From Palaemon carinicauda (lineage: Eukaryota > Arthropoda > Malacostraca > Decapoda > Palaemonidae), in assembly GCF_036898095.1 (NCBI RefSeq), contig NC_090725.1, forward strand, positions 211,876,200-211,940,199: DNA of 64,000 nt. Reading direction: 5' to 3'. Below are positions 24,041-34,023 of the stretch, piece by piece (within the stretch, counting starts at the first letter, position 1; every line of letters starts with the position of its first letter). The notes beneath the pieces were generated by a model that worked only from the letters and a program-made list of their open reading frames with translations, was not told where the DNA came from and ran no database searches. Made by a program: the position numbers and the translations under genes.

Positions 24041-24764
24041 AGTTTACTAGAGAATTACTTGAAAGTACTATATCTGTGGGTTTGTATAAGTGCTTTTACC
24101 TTGAATCAGCTTCTATATGGTCACCAGACCACATAGATATATGATGCTACCGTTATTTGTCATATCCGCTAAGCTTAGAACTAGCTTAGGGCTTCCTGCC
24201 CCCTGCAGGGAAACTGTCAACACTGACTATAGAAGCTAGAAGGTTTTGTATAAGTAAGAACAAAATGGAATTAACTCACTACTAGCATGTTCACACATAG
24301 AAGCAATTTCTAGTGTCTTATTTTAGGAAATAAATAAAAGGACTCTGGCTAGTTTTATTCAGCTACTTGTGGGGCGAATAAGACGCAAATACATTTTTAG
24401 TATTTATTTGTATAGACCAAAATAAATACAACAACGAATGTATTAAAACAGAATCAATTACTACATTAACCAATATTCTTAAAGTACATATATATTTATC
24501 ACCTGTAAGGGAAGAAATATATGTTAAATAGGGCCACTCAAGATATTGCAAAATGATTAAGATAATTTCTCTTTAGATGCTGGATAAGTTCAAACACTGC
24601 GTACGAATGTACACACAGCACTGGTATCATTGGTTAGATTCTACACCTATAAAGAACAGTCCAAGGGGCACCAGGGTGACCCTTAATAAAAGATATTACA
24701 CTTAAAGGTGTTAACACCTTTTCATCCATTAACTGTAAAGTCCCAAACAGTTCACTGTTCATCG
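24041..24764 (-). other. DIRS copy C 3' untranslated region
   Basis: AT-rich stretch between the recombinase stop and the internal complementary region. No coding frame conserved in the other copies is seen. Confidence 0.55.
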
Positions 24765-25782
24765 CAGCACTAGACGACAGGTTTTACAACACTACCTGCT
24801 ACCACCACAAAGTGTTTGATTTCATGCACTTGCTTCGCATAATGTTTATAAATGATTCTAGAGGATTTCCAACCTGTATATGAGCGGAGTCTATCAAAGT
24901 CCATATGCTGAAAGAAGTTCAGCGAGGAAGCAATTTTTCTTGGATCATGACCTGTGGGTGTACTGTCAGGATCCGGTCTGCGAATAAAGTAGGTGAGCTT
25001 TGCCCTCAGTTGTTTCAGGGATAAGTTTGATCCTGAGGTTTCGCCTATGAAGAGCTGTCCTCCCTTGAAGTCTGAGGTTCTTTAGACACTCTACTGGACA
25101 TAGAGAGACATCTTCCTTCAGAGGGCAGATTCTCCAGGGACCCTACCTTTTGGTTGGAAGATCTCCCTCTTCTGTGAACTGAATATGACCCTCGTCTCTA
25201 TATAGGGCTACTATTTCACTAACTCTAGCCCCTGAGGCTATAGCGAACAAAAATATAATTTTTTGTGTTAGATCCTTTAGGGAGCAATTTTCATTGTTCA
25301 AGTTCGAAGCATAGTGCAAGACTTTGTCCAGAGACCATGAAATGGGCTTCAGTGGGGCTGCTGGTTTAAGTCTAGTGCATGCCTTCGGAATCTTGTTGAA
25401 GATTTCGTTTGACAGGTCCACCTGGAAGGCATATAGAAGAGGTCTAGTCAAAGTGGATGAAGAAGGACAGGCAGAAGTCTATCGAGATTTCTGTCGACTT
25501 TTTTGCTTTAACAAAAGAGACCCACTTCTTCCAAGACGATTCATATTGTCTTCTGGTTGATTTTGACTTGTATTCTTCTATAAAGTCGATGCTGTCTTTC
25601 GAAATCCCAAACCTTTTCTTGACTGCTAAGGCGAGAAAATCATGAGATGAAGGTTTTGGGTTCTCAGTGATGAAGCGTAGACTGTCGACTTCTGAACCAG
25701 CTGGGACAGAACTGGGTTCGGTAGAGGAAACAGCCTCGGCCTCAGTTCTGTCACCAGAGGGAACCAATTGCTCTTGGGCCAC
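24765..25782 (-). pseudogene. DIRS copy C tyrosine recombinase
   Basis: N-terminal part 25444-25782 (DSIDFIEEYKSKSTRRQYES; SWKKWVSFVKAKKS), then 25143-25451 (KPISWSLDKVLHYASN; catalytic Arg in ASGARVSEIVAL), and after a frameshift the C-terminal part to a stop near 24765. That part holds PTGHDPRKIASSLNFF (His-x-x-Arg) and IIYKHYAKQ with the likely nucleophilic Tyr. A short deletion, relative to copy B, removes about 17 codons between the two N-terminal pieces. All recognisable catalytic residues survive, but in three frames. The enzyme would insert the circular DNA by site-specific-type recombination. Confidence 0.82.
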
Positions 25783-26460
25783 TTAGGCCACCACTGCTGC
25801 TGTCCCCTTGAAGGATCTCAGCTTGTTGAGGACATTCAGCAGGAGATTTGTTGGCGGGAACAGATAGATATGAATCCATATGTTCCAATCGAGGGACATC
25901 GCTTCTGCCCAAAGGTCTTCGTATGGGGGTACGTATCGAGGTAGTTTCTTGTTGTTGCTCGTTGCGAAGAGGTCGATCTGCAGTTCTTGGACTTTTTCCA
26001 AGATGAAGGAGAATGAGCCTGCGTCTAGGGACCATTCTGACTCTATCTGCTTTCGCCTGGATAGAGCGTCCGCCGTCACATTGCGGAACCATTGTAGGTG
26101 AACTGCTGATAAGTGCCATCTTTTCTTTCTTGCCAAGCGAAAGATGGCTAACATCACATGGTTGATGTAGGGAAATCTCAAGCCTTGTCGGTTCAGACAT
26201 CTCACTATCACTTTGTTGTCCAAGACCAGCTTGATGTGGGCTGATCTGTGAGGGGATAACTTCTTCAACGTCAGGAGGACTGCCATGGCCTCCAGAATGT
26301 TGATGTGAAAGGTCTTGAACAGGGATGACCAGGTCCCTTGAGCTTTCCTTTAATGGGAATGATCTCCCCATCCTTTCGTTGAAACATCTGTGTGGATGAC
26401 AAACCGATGGTTGAGGTGGTTGTAAGGGAATAGTCCTTGCTAGGCTCTTGACCTTCGACC
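25783..26460 (-). pseudogene. DIRS copy C RNase H
   Basis: Main frame 25783-26286: AVLLTLKKLSPHRSAHIKL, LDNKVIVRCLNRQGLRF, FRNVTADALSRRKQIESEW and IDLFATSNNKKLPRYVPP. The first strand, with the catalytic Asp word around 26380-26400, is in another frame, so the domain is frameshifted. The arrangement matches copy A 42-725 closely. Confidence 0.8.
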
Positions 26461-27579
26461 ACGGCCTCAGAAGTGATCGCAGTAAGGTCGGTGTCGGTCT
26501 CTGTCGATCTCTTCGAGCGTCTGATGCGTATCTTCTCCAGACTCCTGACGCATCTTTCAATTGTGCTCTTAGCACTGGGTCTGTTACTGCTGCGAACTGG
26601 AGAGAGCCCAGCACTCTTTCCTGTTGGCGTTTTGAAATCCTGTTGGATTTCAGTAGTCTCTTGACAGAACCTGCGATCTCTCTCCTCTTCTTATGTGGAA
26701 TGGAAAGGTGGTGTGAATGCAAGTTTCAATGGATTACCAACCATTGAAACTCTTGAGCTGGAGAGAGGCAAGACTTCTTGTAGTTGATCTTGAAGCCCAG
26801 ATGTTCCAGGAACTGGATCACCTTTGTGGCTGCCTGCAGACAAGCAGTCTTGGATACTGCCCACACCAGCTAGTCGTCCAGGTAAGCAGCTACCTGAACG
26901 CCTTCTAAGTGTCTGTTGTACGACTGTGTCCGCAAGTTTCGTGAAAATCCTTGGGGCTATGTTTATTCCAAAGGGCTTGGCTCTGAAGACATACTTTGTC
27001 TTCTGTAGCTTGAATCCTAGGTAGGAGGAGAGGGGGCAGCTGACTGGAAGGTGCCAGTAAGCATCTGCCAGGTCTATTGAGACTGTGTACGCCCCTTTCG
27101 GTAACAGGGTTCTTATGTGTTGTAGGGTTAACATCTGGAACTTGTTGTTCTCGATGAACTTGTTGAGTGGAGACAAGTTAAGAATGTCCGAGTTTGTCCG
27201 AGTCATTCTTGGGAACACAAAACAGCCTTCCCTGGAATTTGATGGACTTTGCTTTCGTTATAACCTTTTTGTTCAAGAGTTCTAAGGTATATTCTTCCAA
27301 TAAGGGGGTGGAGTTTTGGAAGAATTGAGGAAATGAAGGTGGAGATCTGATCCATTTCCATCCTAGTCCATTCTTGATTAGGCTGTGGGCCCAGGGATCG
27401 AAGGTCCAACGATCCCGAAAGTGGAGAAGTCTTCCTCCTACCTGGAGAATCTCATTGCTTGGATGATCCGGAGGGTTTGCCTCCCTAACCACGTCCTCCC
27501 CTACTTCGTGAGGGGTTTCTTGAGGAGCCTCGTCTAGATCCTCTACCTTTCGGGTGAAAGGTAGTGGTGTGCCTCTCAA
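26461..27579 (-). pseudogene. DIRS copy C reverse transcriptase
   Basis: Frame 27178-27579 starts inside the gag end and gives VGGRLLHFRDRWTFDPWAHS and LFCVPKNDSDK. Frame 26691-27218 gives NLSPLNKFIENNKFQMLTLQ, YTVSIDLADAYWHLPV (motif A) and AKPFGINIAPRIFTKLAD. The next conserved word, near 26880, reads YLDD and is followed directly by a TAG codon. The thumb (KRLLKSNRISKRQQERVLGS) is at 26560-26700 in another frame. The palm core that is deleted in copy A is therefore present here. Confidence 0.8.
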
Positions 27580-29379
27580 AACCTGGGTTAAATGCTGGTG
27601 ACTGGGCTACCAGCTGTTGAGGCACCACCTGGAAAGTGGTTTGCAGCTGAGCAACCATTTGGGGCACCGTGGTCATGGTTACTGTGGGATGTTGCACAGG
27701 TCGAAAGGGCAGTCTTGGCTTCTTCATCTCCCTCTTAGGTTGGGGACCAGTATCAGGGGAAGATTTTCTCTTGGCAGAGATGCCCCACTTTTGGAGAAGA
27801 TTCCTATTCTCTGTGGCGGCTTTGGCGACTACCTCTTGGACTGCTTCCTTTGGGAAGAGGTCCTTGCCCCAGATACAGGAAGTGATCAACTTCCTGGGCT
27901 CGTGTTTGACCGTTGCATTGGCAAACACGAACTCTCTGCAGGCCCTCCTGGCCTTCACAAAAGCATACAAGTCCTTAACCAGGGTAGCCATGTGCATCTT
28001 GGCTAGGACTGTATACATGTCTGGAGTGCTTGCAATGACTGCACACATCTCCATGCAGTTATGGAGGGACAGAGAGGCGACTAGTCTCTCTTTTGTCTCC
28101 TGTTCTCTTCTCAGGAGAAAGTCCGACAGCTTCGCTGTCCTGCGATGTCCGCGTCGAGCTTCGATACCGAGAAGGTAAGGTGGATCTCGTTCCAACCCTT
28201 CTAGGCCAGAGACAATGGCCTAGACTCCTCTAGCGTAGGACATGGTTTGCCTGCATCAATTGCCTTAAGCACACTGTGGAGAGCTTTCGACGAGAAGAGG
28301 AAAGCTCTGGATGAAGGAGCAAGGAAGGTAGGGTGCTTCTTGCTCAACGCAGAAACTTTAGAGTTGGTATAGCCTCCTTTCTTCAGGCTACTCGTCAAGA
28401 GAGCCTGTGCCTTGTCATGGTAAAAAAACCATGACTTCCTTGGGTTCCGTCTCTTCCTTAGACGCCGGCTCACTCTTCAGCTGGATGAAACATTCTGGGT
28501 AAGCCGAAAGGTTTGGCCAGAATTGAATGTCATCAAGGGGGATGGCCCCCATTTTCTCCGAGATGTAGAGTTTCCCATTCATCATGGGCATGAACTCTGC
28601 ATACCTCCAGGGATTGGTTTCAGAACATGGTGGCAGGTCAGACACTTTGGGTCGCTTGTATGACCCACGAGAAGCAACTACGCGGCTTGCTTCCCTGAAT
28701 TCCTTCCTCATACCTACGTTTTCCTTACGTAGAGTGTAAACCAGCTGCTGGATCTGGGCCATAATCGCTTGGCCCAGCAGGTCTGGTTGAGGAGTTGGAG
28801 CCGAAGAAGTTGATGGCACAGGCTGAAATGCCGACACAGATAGAAGAGGCTCCTCCGCTTCTGTCGACTCGAGATCTTCTTCCTCTCTAGGTGGTTGGGC
28901 CACCTCTTCATCAGGGTCCTCTTGAAAGAGCCCCTTTTTGGTGTCAAAGGACACTTCTGACATCCTCTCCTGATGGATGTCCATGCCTTGTAGAGCCTCG
29001 TTGATGTCGGCCTCTATTGCAAGCTGTATGCAGGGAGGTTCAGGTCGTACTTGAGGTACGACAGCATCAGCTGTTGCCTTAGGGAACAGCAGGCTTCTGA
29101 TCATGTGGCTTGGTAGGTAAGGTCCCGGAGAGTTCTTTTGGAACCGTCATACCCACTTCCGAAGCGTTTCCCTCGCAGTATCCCTCGATTCCGTCGTCAT
29201 GCGATCACCGAAACCCTCAGTCATCAAGGCCGAGTAGACGTTGCAATCCTTGGGTTCCCAATATCTCAAGGGTTTCAGTTGCGATGGAGCAGGGGGCATG
29301 AGACCTGCACATGGTGTGGCCACAAAGTTCTTACTCTTGTAGTTCAGTACATCACCTCACACTCCACCTTGGCCTCCTC
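27485..29379 (-). pseudogene. DIRS copy C gag-like ORF, broken
   Basis: Pieces at 28415-29104 (IRSLLFPKATADAVV; acidic linker; DLPPCSETNPWRYAEFMP; QFWPNLSAYPECFIQLK), 28201-28473 (HDKAQALLTSSLKKGGYTNS; KHPTFLAPSSRAF) and 27485-28195 (MATLVKDLYAFVKARRACRE; HEPRKLITSCIWGKDLFPKE; C-terminal RGSRRGSSRNPSRSRGGRG). The cysteine-containing N-terminus at 29110-29379 is frameshifted. A candidate splice acceptor precedes it. The order of blocks equals copies A and B. Confidence 0.72.
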
Positions 29380-29401
29380 CTGTAAGGAAAGAGAAAGGTG
29401 A
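29379..29401 (-). promoter_or_regulatory. candidate 3' splice acceptor before DIRS gag (copy C)
   Basis: On the minus strand CACCTTTCTCTTTCCTTACAG ends at 29380, followed by GAGGAGG; the same placement as in copies A and B. Confidence 0.45.
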
Positions 29402-31389
29402 AATGAGTATGGGGTAATCTATCACACTGATAAATTAAATTCATGCATTAAATTAGCACCTTCTATTATCATTATAGCTTAGGATAGTAAGCTTGAAAGA
29501 AAATAGGAAAGACACATATCTGTGTCTCCTGTCCAAGCAATTGCTGTGACTTCCCTCAATATTAATATTTAAAATTTCCTTATTAGGGAAATCTAGGGCG
29601 GAAGAGCTCTAAATTCTAGAGCTGAAGTTAGTGTATACTAGCACTAACCTTCCCACAATTGGAACATTAATATTGTAGGGTAAAGATATTACGTTCTGAT
29701 GACCTATGGCTCATCAGGATATTGAAGGAATACTTCACTTCAACATTATTTAGCGGTCTCAACAATGGACTGTGAAAGGATACACAGAATATGTTGGAAA
29801 ACATACTACTGTATATTGTATACTATAGTTTTATAACTGCAGTATGTACTATGCTGCAGAAATACTGGCTACTGTATAATCTTATACTGTAGTTCTGCCG
29901 GCATGCTACCGGCTAGGCTAGTACCTGTCGGCACTAGCCGACAGAGAGAGAGAAAGCATGGAGAGAAGGGCTACCGTATTATTATAGTTTAGTACAATAA
30001 CTAGGGTTGTAGGGACTACTGTCTCTACTGCCTTCTTCCAGAATGAGGATTCAAATGGAAGGGGAAGAATGTAATAATTCTAGCTTCCATCCAGCCACAG
30101 TATCTGTTGCCAGCTGCTCTGCCGGTTCCAGAGTTTGTGGATGGCAGTCGAAGAGAGGACTGAAGAATACTCAAAGTTATAAGGGTCTCCCACTAGCAGC
30201 CGTCATGGCCGGCACAACCTTTCCTGGAGCCCTGCTTCCGTTAGGGGGCAGATCGAAGCGACAATCAAGCCACCTTTGTAGGAGCCTGGCCGGCATCGCA
30301 ATCCGCCTGACAAGCGGGGAGATTGTAGAATACCAGCCACAGATGTTGTGACGGCTAGGCCATCACTAAAGGACAGAAAGGGGAAGGGAAAGGGTCTTAT
30401 ATTTTGTGTCGAAAGAAGGCGGCACGTCTGCCTCCCACTATCGGCCACAAACACAGAAACATAGTTTCTATACCGGCGCCATCTTAGGCGGCAGAGGAAT
30501 AATGATTCCTCAGCCTAGGACCTTGCCAGATACAAGTCATGTCTTCTAGACCACAAGGGGGAAGGTGGCGGCAATTGTACTACCACTTTCGGTTGTGGGC
30601 TAGGGAAGCCGGGCTTCCTATCCCTGCAACTGTGAACCGGCAGGGGAATGACTAGTCCCCCGTCAGTAGAGTTGCTGACAACAAGACTGAATACTCTGAG
30701 TTACTGTCATAATTCAAAGCCATGATATTCACCGGCAAAGAGGGAAGACAGAAACACTATCCCAGTCAAGCCGGAGTACACTACTCTATGGCAAGACCAA
30801 GATAGGGTTGTCGCCTAATGGTGGCACTCAGAGGGAAGGAAGGGTTTACCGTTAAATCTCTAAAAGAGACGACTATCGAATTATGTTAGTAATTCTAGGA
30901 GATATGCTATCTCTGACTGAATTGATAAAACGATACAAGAGGGTAAACAGGGATAACGTTACTAAAGTATACTAAAACGCATTAGGCTAGCCTAACTCGA
31001 GTTAGTATCCCGGCTACGCTACATCACTGAGACCCTATCGTATATGATCGAAACGTTTCACAGAAGAGGAAATATTACGTGCATGATCTGATCTTTAATA
31101 GTATAATTTGCCTGAATAGCTATAATTCATTAAAGCTAAATACCGGGAACGTCATACTACTGACTAAATTAAGCATTCATGGCGTACGACAGCGTGCAAA
31201 ATGGCGCCTCCGGTGATGGCAGTGCTCCGCTAACCACATCTAAATTATGCTAATTTAACTGTGAGAAGGGAGCTAAAAATTATACACAGAAATTGAATAA
31301 TCAACTCTCCAGAGTATGAATATGCTGGAGAATGCATGATAATAATCCAGGAATAGTAACAAAGCACCGAGAGCGAGTGGGAGATACAC
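29402..31389 (-). other. DIRS copy C leader, no gene seen
   Basis: Non-coding leader with the exact 17-base match AAAATGGCGCCTCCGGT (31198-31214) to the copy A leader. Read on the element strand it contains GCGCCATTTT, a YY1-like word. No conserved open frame. Confidence 0.55.
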
Positions 31390-31747
31390 CGTGCTTAATT
31401 GGCTACTATTAAAGGAATGAGCTGCCATGAGTGGCCCTCTAGTAGTACGAGAAGGGGATCCACTGGGTAACCTTGATGACGGCTCCCCTTCATTTTCGCC
31501 ACTCTTCCCCCTCAGAGCGAAAACTCTATTCGGGGTGAAGATTGCCATGTGTCGTATCAAGAAATACGTCCCCTGATATTATGCGATATCCTTAAGAATT
31601 TTCTTAAGGATACTCGCCCCAGGAGTTAGAATTCTGGAGACCTATGGTCAATTCTCTGGGAGTATCACTGTAGCTAAATATACCTTAGAAAGCTGCCTAA
31701 AGGAACCTTCCATCAGGACGACATGGCTGAGCCCAAATAACAAATTT
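31390..31747 (-). repeat. left inverted terminal repeat of DIRS copy C
   Basis: Minus-strand reading from 31738, GGGCTCAGCCATGTCGTCCTG, pairs with the right terminus at 23541 onward for about 340 bp. Similarity fades near 31390. Confidence 0.88.
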
Positions 31748-31970
31748 GTAATTTACGTAAATTGACCACAAAGTGATTGAGATTACGGTGTATTCCAATC
31801 ATAATCCTTTAACTTTTGTTAATAACATAAAAAAAAATAATCAAAGGTTAACTAGGTGGTCACTATGTTTGCAACCTTATTGTGTTAATGTAAAGCATGT
31901 ATCATGTAAATATAACATGGTTGCAGATTATTTATCTCGGGCTGAATCGATGGATTCATGCCCGGAATAA
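31748..31970 (+). pseudogene. Gmr1-like RNase H, 3' part
   Basis: Resumes the frame cut at 23507. After two stops it gives IEITVYSNHNPLTFVNNIKK, NNQRLTRWSLCLQPY, VNVKHVSCKYN and MVADYLSRAES (the last RNase H Asp), ending at TAA 31968-31970. That this is the missing half of the 23243-23507 domain shows copy C inserted inside RNase H. Confidence 0.78.
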
Positions 31971-33340
31971 ATAATCTTTTTTGGTAGGAGCTATCTTACG
32001 AAGCTGGTCTAGTGTAGAGTAAATACAATATTTTATTCATGATTTATTTATATATTTCATTTGTGCATTGAAGAGATTAATAGCCATCCCGAAAGATGAG
32101 TTCCTCTCGTGTAGATTTAAGTTTATTATGTAAATTATGTAAGATGTCCGTTGTTAATTTCACTGTATTCTTTATTCAAGTCAGTATATGTACATTGACG
32201 TTATTTTTAAGAATTTACTTTTTATTTTCACGTATTTGGTTACAAAGTCTTACGTAATCTTTTTGAAAGTGTTATGTGGTTTGTGCGAGATGTGAGCAAG
32301 GGCTTGTGTAATGTTCTTTTATATTTTTATGAGGCACTGCATCATGTTTGAGAGGAAATATGCATTTCTTATTTTGTGCCATGTGCTTTGAAAGGTTCTC
32401 GAGAATCCTAGTGTTAAATGTTATCTTGTTTTTTTATTTCGGGGACAAAGGGTGGGCGGAGCTAGCTGACTGAGAGAGTTCGTTTCCCTGTTGCTTGAGT
32501 ACACGTTCGAGAGAGCAGTACTTGGTAACTCTGACGCCCTTATGCCAACCCCCCAGATCTCGGACCTGGAACATTCTGGAAGTAGCTAAGTTTCATATAT
32601 ATATATATAGCGACCGCATGGGTGCATAGATCAGATAGAGAATTTCAACCTTAAGACATAGCCATCTCCCCCTCTTTCTCTCATACGCAGATCAGAGTAT
32701 TGTTTTAAAAATGCTTCGTGAAATATCAGAGTTTTGGTGTGACAGGTTTTTGCAAACAGTGAGTATTCATAAAAATTCTCTTAGACCTTTTGTAACTGGC
32801 CCTGTAATAAGGTGATAGGTATTTCTATCGTTACCTGGTTATCTATTTTCATCAAGTAACAAACTTAAATATTGTATTCAGCTTTAATTTCAAGTGAAAC
32901 AAGTGATTGTGTAATTTTTATAAGTATTACTTCTTTTGTCTTAGTCTAAGGTTTATTCAGATATAATGTTCCAAGTCAAGTGATTATACGATTTTCAGAT
33001 TGTGAAATTTTTGTCTTAATCTAAGCTTTGTTCAGACTTAATATTCCGAGTGATTTATTCTGTTTTTATGTAAATTCTTTGTGTTGTAATTTATATAGAA
33101 TATATTTATTTTAGTAAAGAGTGTATTATTTCAATCATCATTGTTTATTGAGGCCTCGCTCGTATTCTGTGGAGGATCGTAGTAAGAGTTTGTTTGAATA
33201 AGTCTTAAGAATAATTACCCAGTTTTGTTTGAGTATACTTAAGAGAACTTTGGATATTCAGTGTTTTATGTATCGCTGTCTTGGAGTTATATAACTGTCT
33301 CCGAGTTTGGGTATTAATATTTCCAAATGTAACAGATTTA
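31971..33340 (+). other. putative 3' untranslated region and LTR of the Gmr1-like element
   Basis: No coding frame. A short T/purine-rich run with TTTTTTGGTAGGAG follows the RNase H stop and might be the polypurine tract. Because the 5' LTR is not in the window, the LTR edges cannot be set. The stretch contains a short (TA)n at 32601-32609 and is otherwise AT-rich. Confidence 0.35.
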
Positions 33341-33445
33341 ATGTAAAAGCAAACAGGTGAATTTGGAATTCGAGAGGTTGTTTAGCTTGCCAGCCGTAAT
33401 ATATATGATGTTATATGTTTGGTTCCTAGATATGGGACCATCTTA

Positions 33446-33460
33446 TAATATATATGTATG

Positions 33461-33553
<93 letters not shown>

Positions 33554-33564
33554 CTATCTATCTA

Positions 33565-33640
<76 letters not shown>
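33446..33640. repeat. (TA)n microsatellite
   Basis: Alternating TA with a (TATC)n patch at 33551-33570. Tyr/Ile open frames across it are artefacts. The 380 bp that follow (33641-34023) show nothing recognisable. Confidence 0.93.
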
Positions 33641-33642
<2 letters not shown>

Positions 33643-34023
33643 ACATACACACACATAATAATACCTCTATCAACAAAATTTTTTTTATACAAAAAATTCA
33701 TGACATGAAAGGAGACGCGAAGATTTTTCGCCTTATATTACAAATAAATTTCATGATACAGAACGAGATTTGCCCGGCTGCTGAGAATAATTATAAAGTT
33801 TGTGTGCTGCCAAACTCTAATCTCCCTACTCTGATGCTAGTTACTGCCATAGGATCCTGCTCTATCCCATCATGCATCTATATATGCGAGTTTCCGAACA
33901 TTTTGTTTAGGCATTGCTATCATTTACATTGAATTCGTGTTGGAGATTTTGCTTTTGTGCTTTTTTTTTCTTGCTGTACAGTACTATATCATTTTGCATT
34001 TTTCAACTCATATGTTATTAGCC

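Larger units (their letters stand above)
23505..31747 (-). mobile_element. full-length DIRS1-like retrotransposon copy C
   Basis: An 8.2-kb DIRS element with every structural part of the DIRS1 type visible. On the minus strand it runs: left inverted terminal repeat (31747 to about 31390), leader, gag, reverse transcriptase, RNase H, tyrosine recombinase, internal complementary region (about 23955-24040) and right inverted terminal repeat (about 23875 to 23505). It splits the RNase H gene of the Gmr1-like element. No target duplication is seen; TTT is shared at both junctions, as expected for recombinase-mediated joining. Coding frames carry many frameshifts and stops, so it is structurally complete but inactive. 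Confidence 0.9.
15661..33340 (+). mobile_element. old Gmr1-like Ty3/gypsy element, split by two insertions
   Basis: Surviving pieces are 15661-16588, 22291-23507 and 31748 to about 33340. Read in order they give a protease-linker remnant, integrase zinc domain, integrase core, integrase C-terminal region, RNase H, a stop, and a non-coding tail that may hold a 3' LTR. Integrase therefore precedes RNase H, the reverse of the usual Ty3/gypsy order but typical of the Gmr1-like clade. The reverse transcriptase itself is missing: the C-terminal integrase words pass directly into RNase H at about 23290. The 5' end is lost at the (TA)n tract. Multiple stops and frameshifts show this is the oldest layer of the nest. 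The 3' limit is uncertain. Confidence 0.7.
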
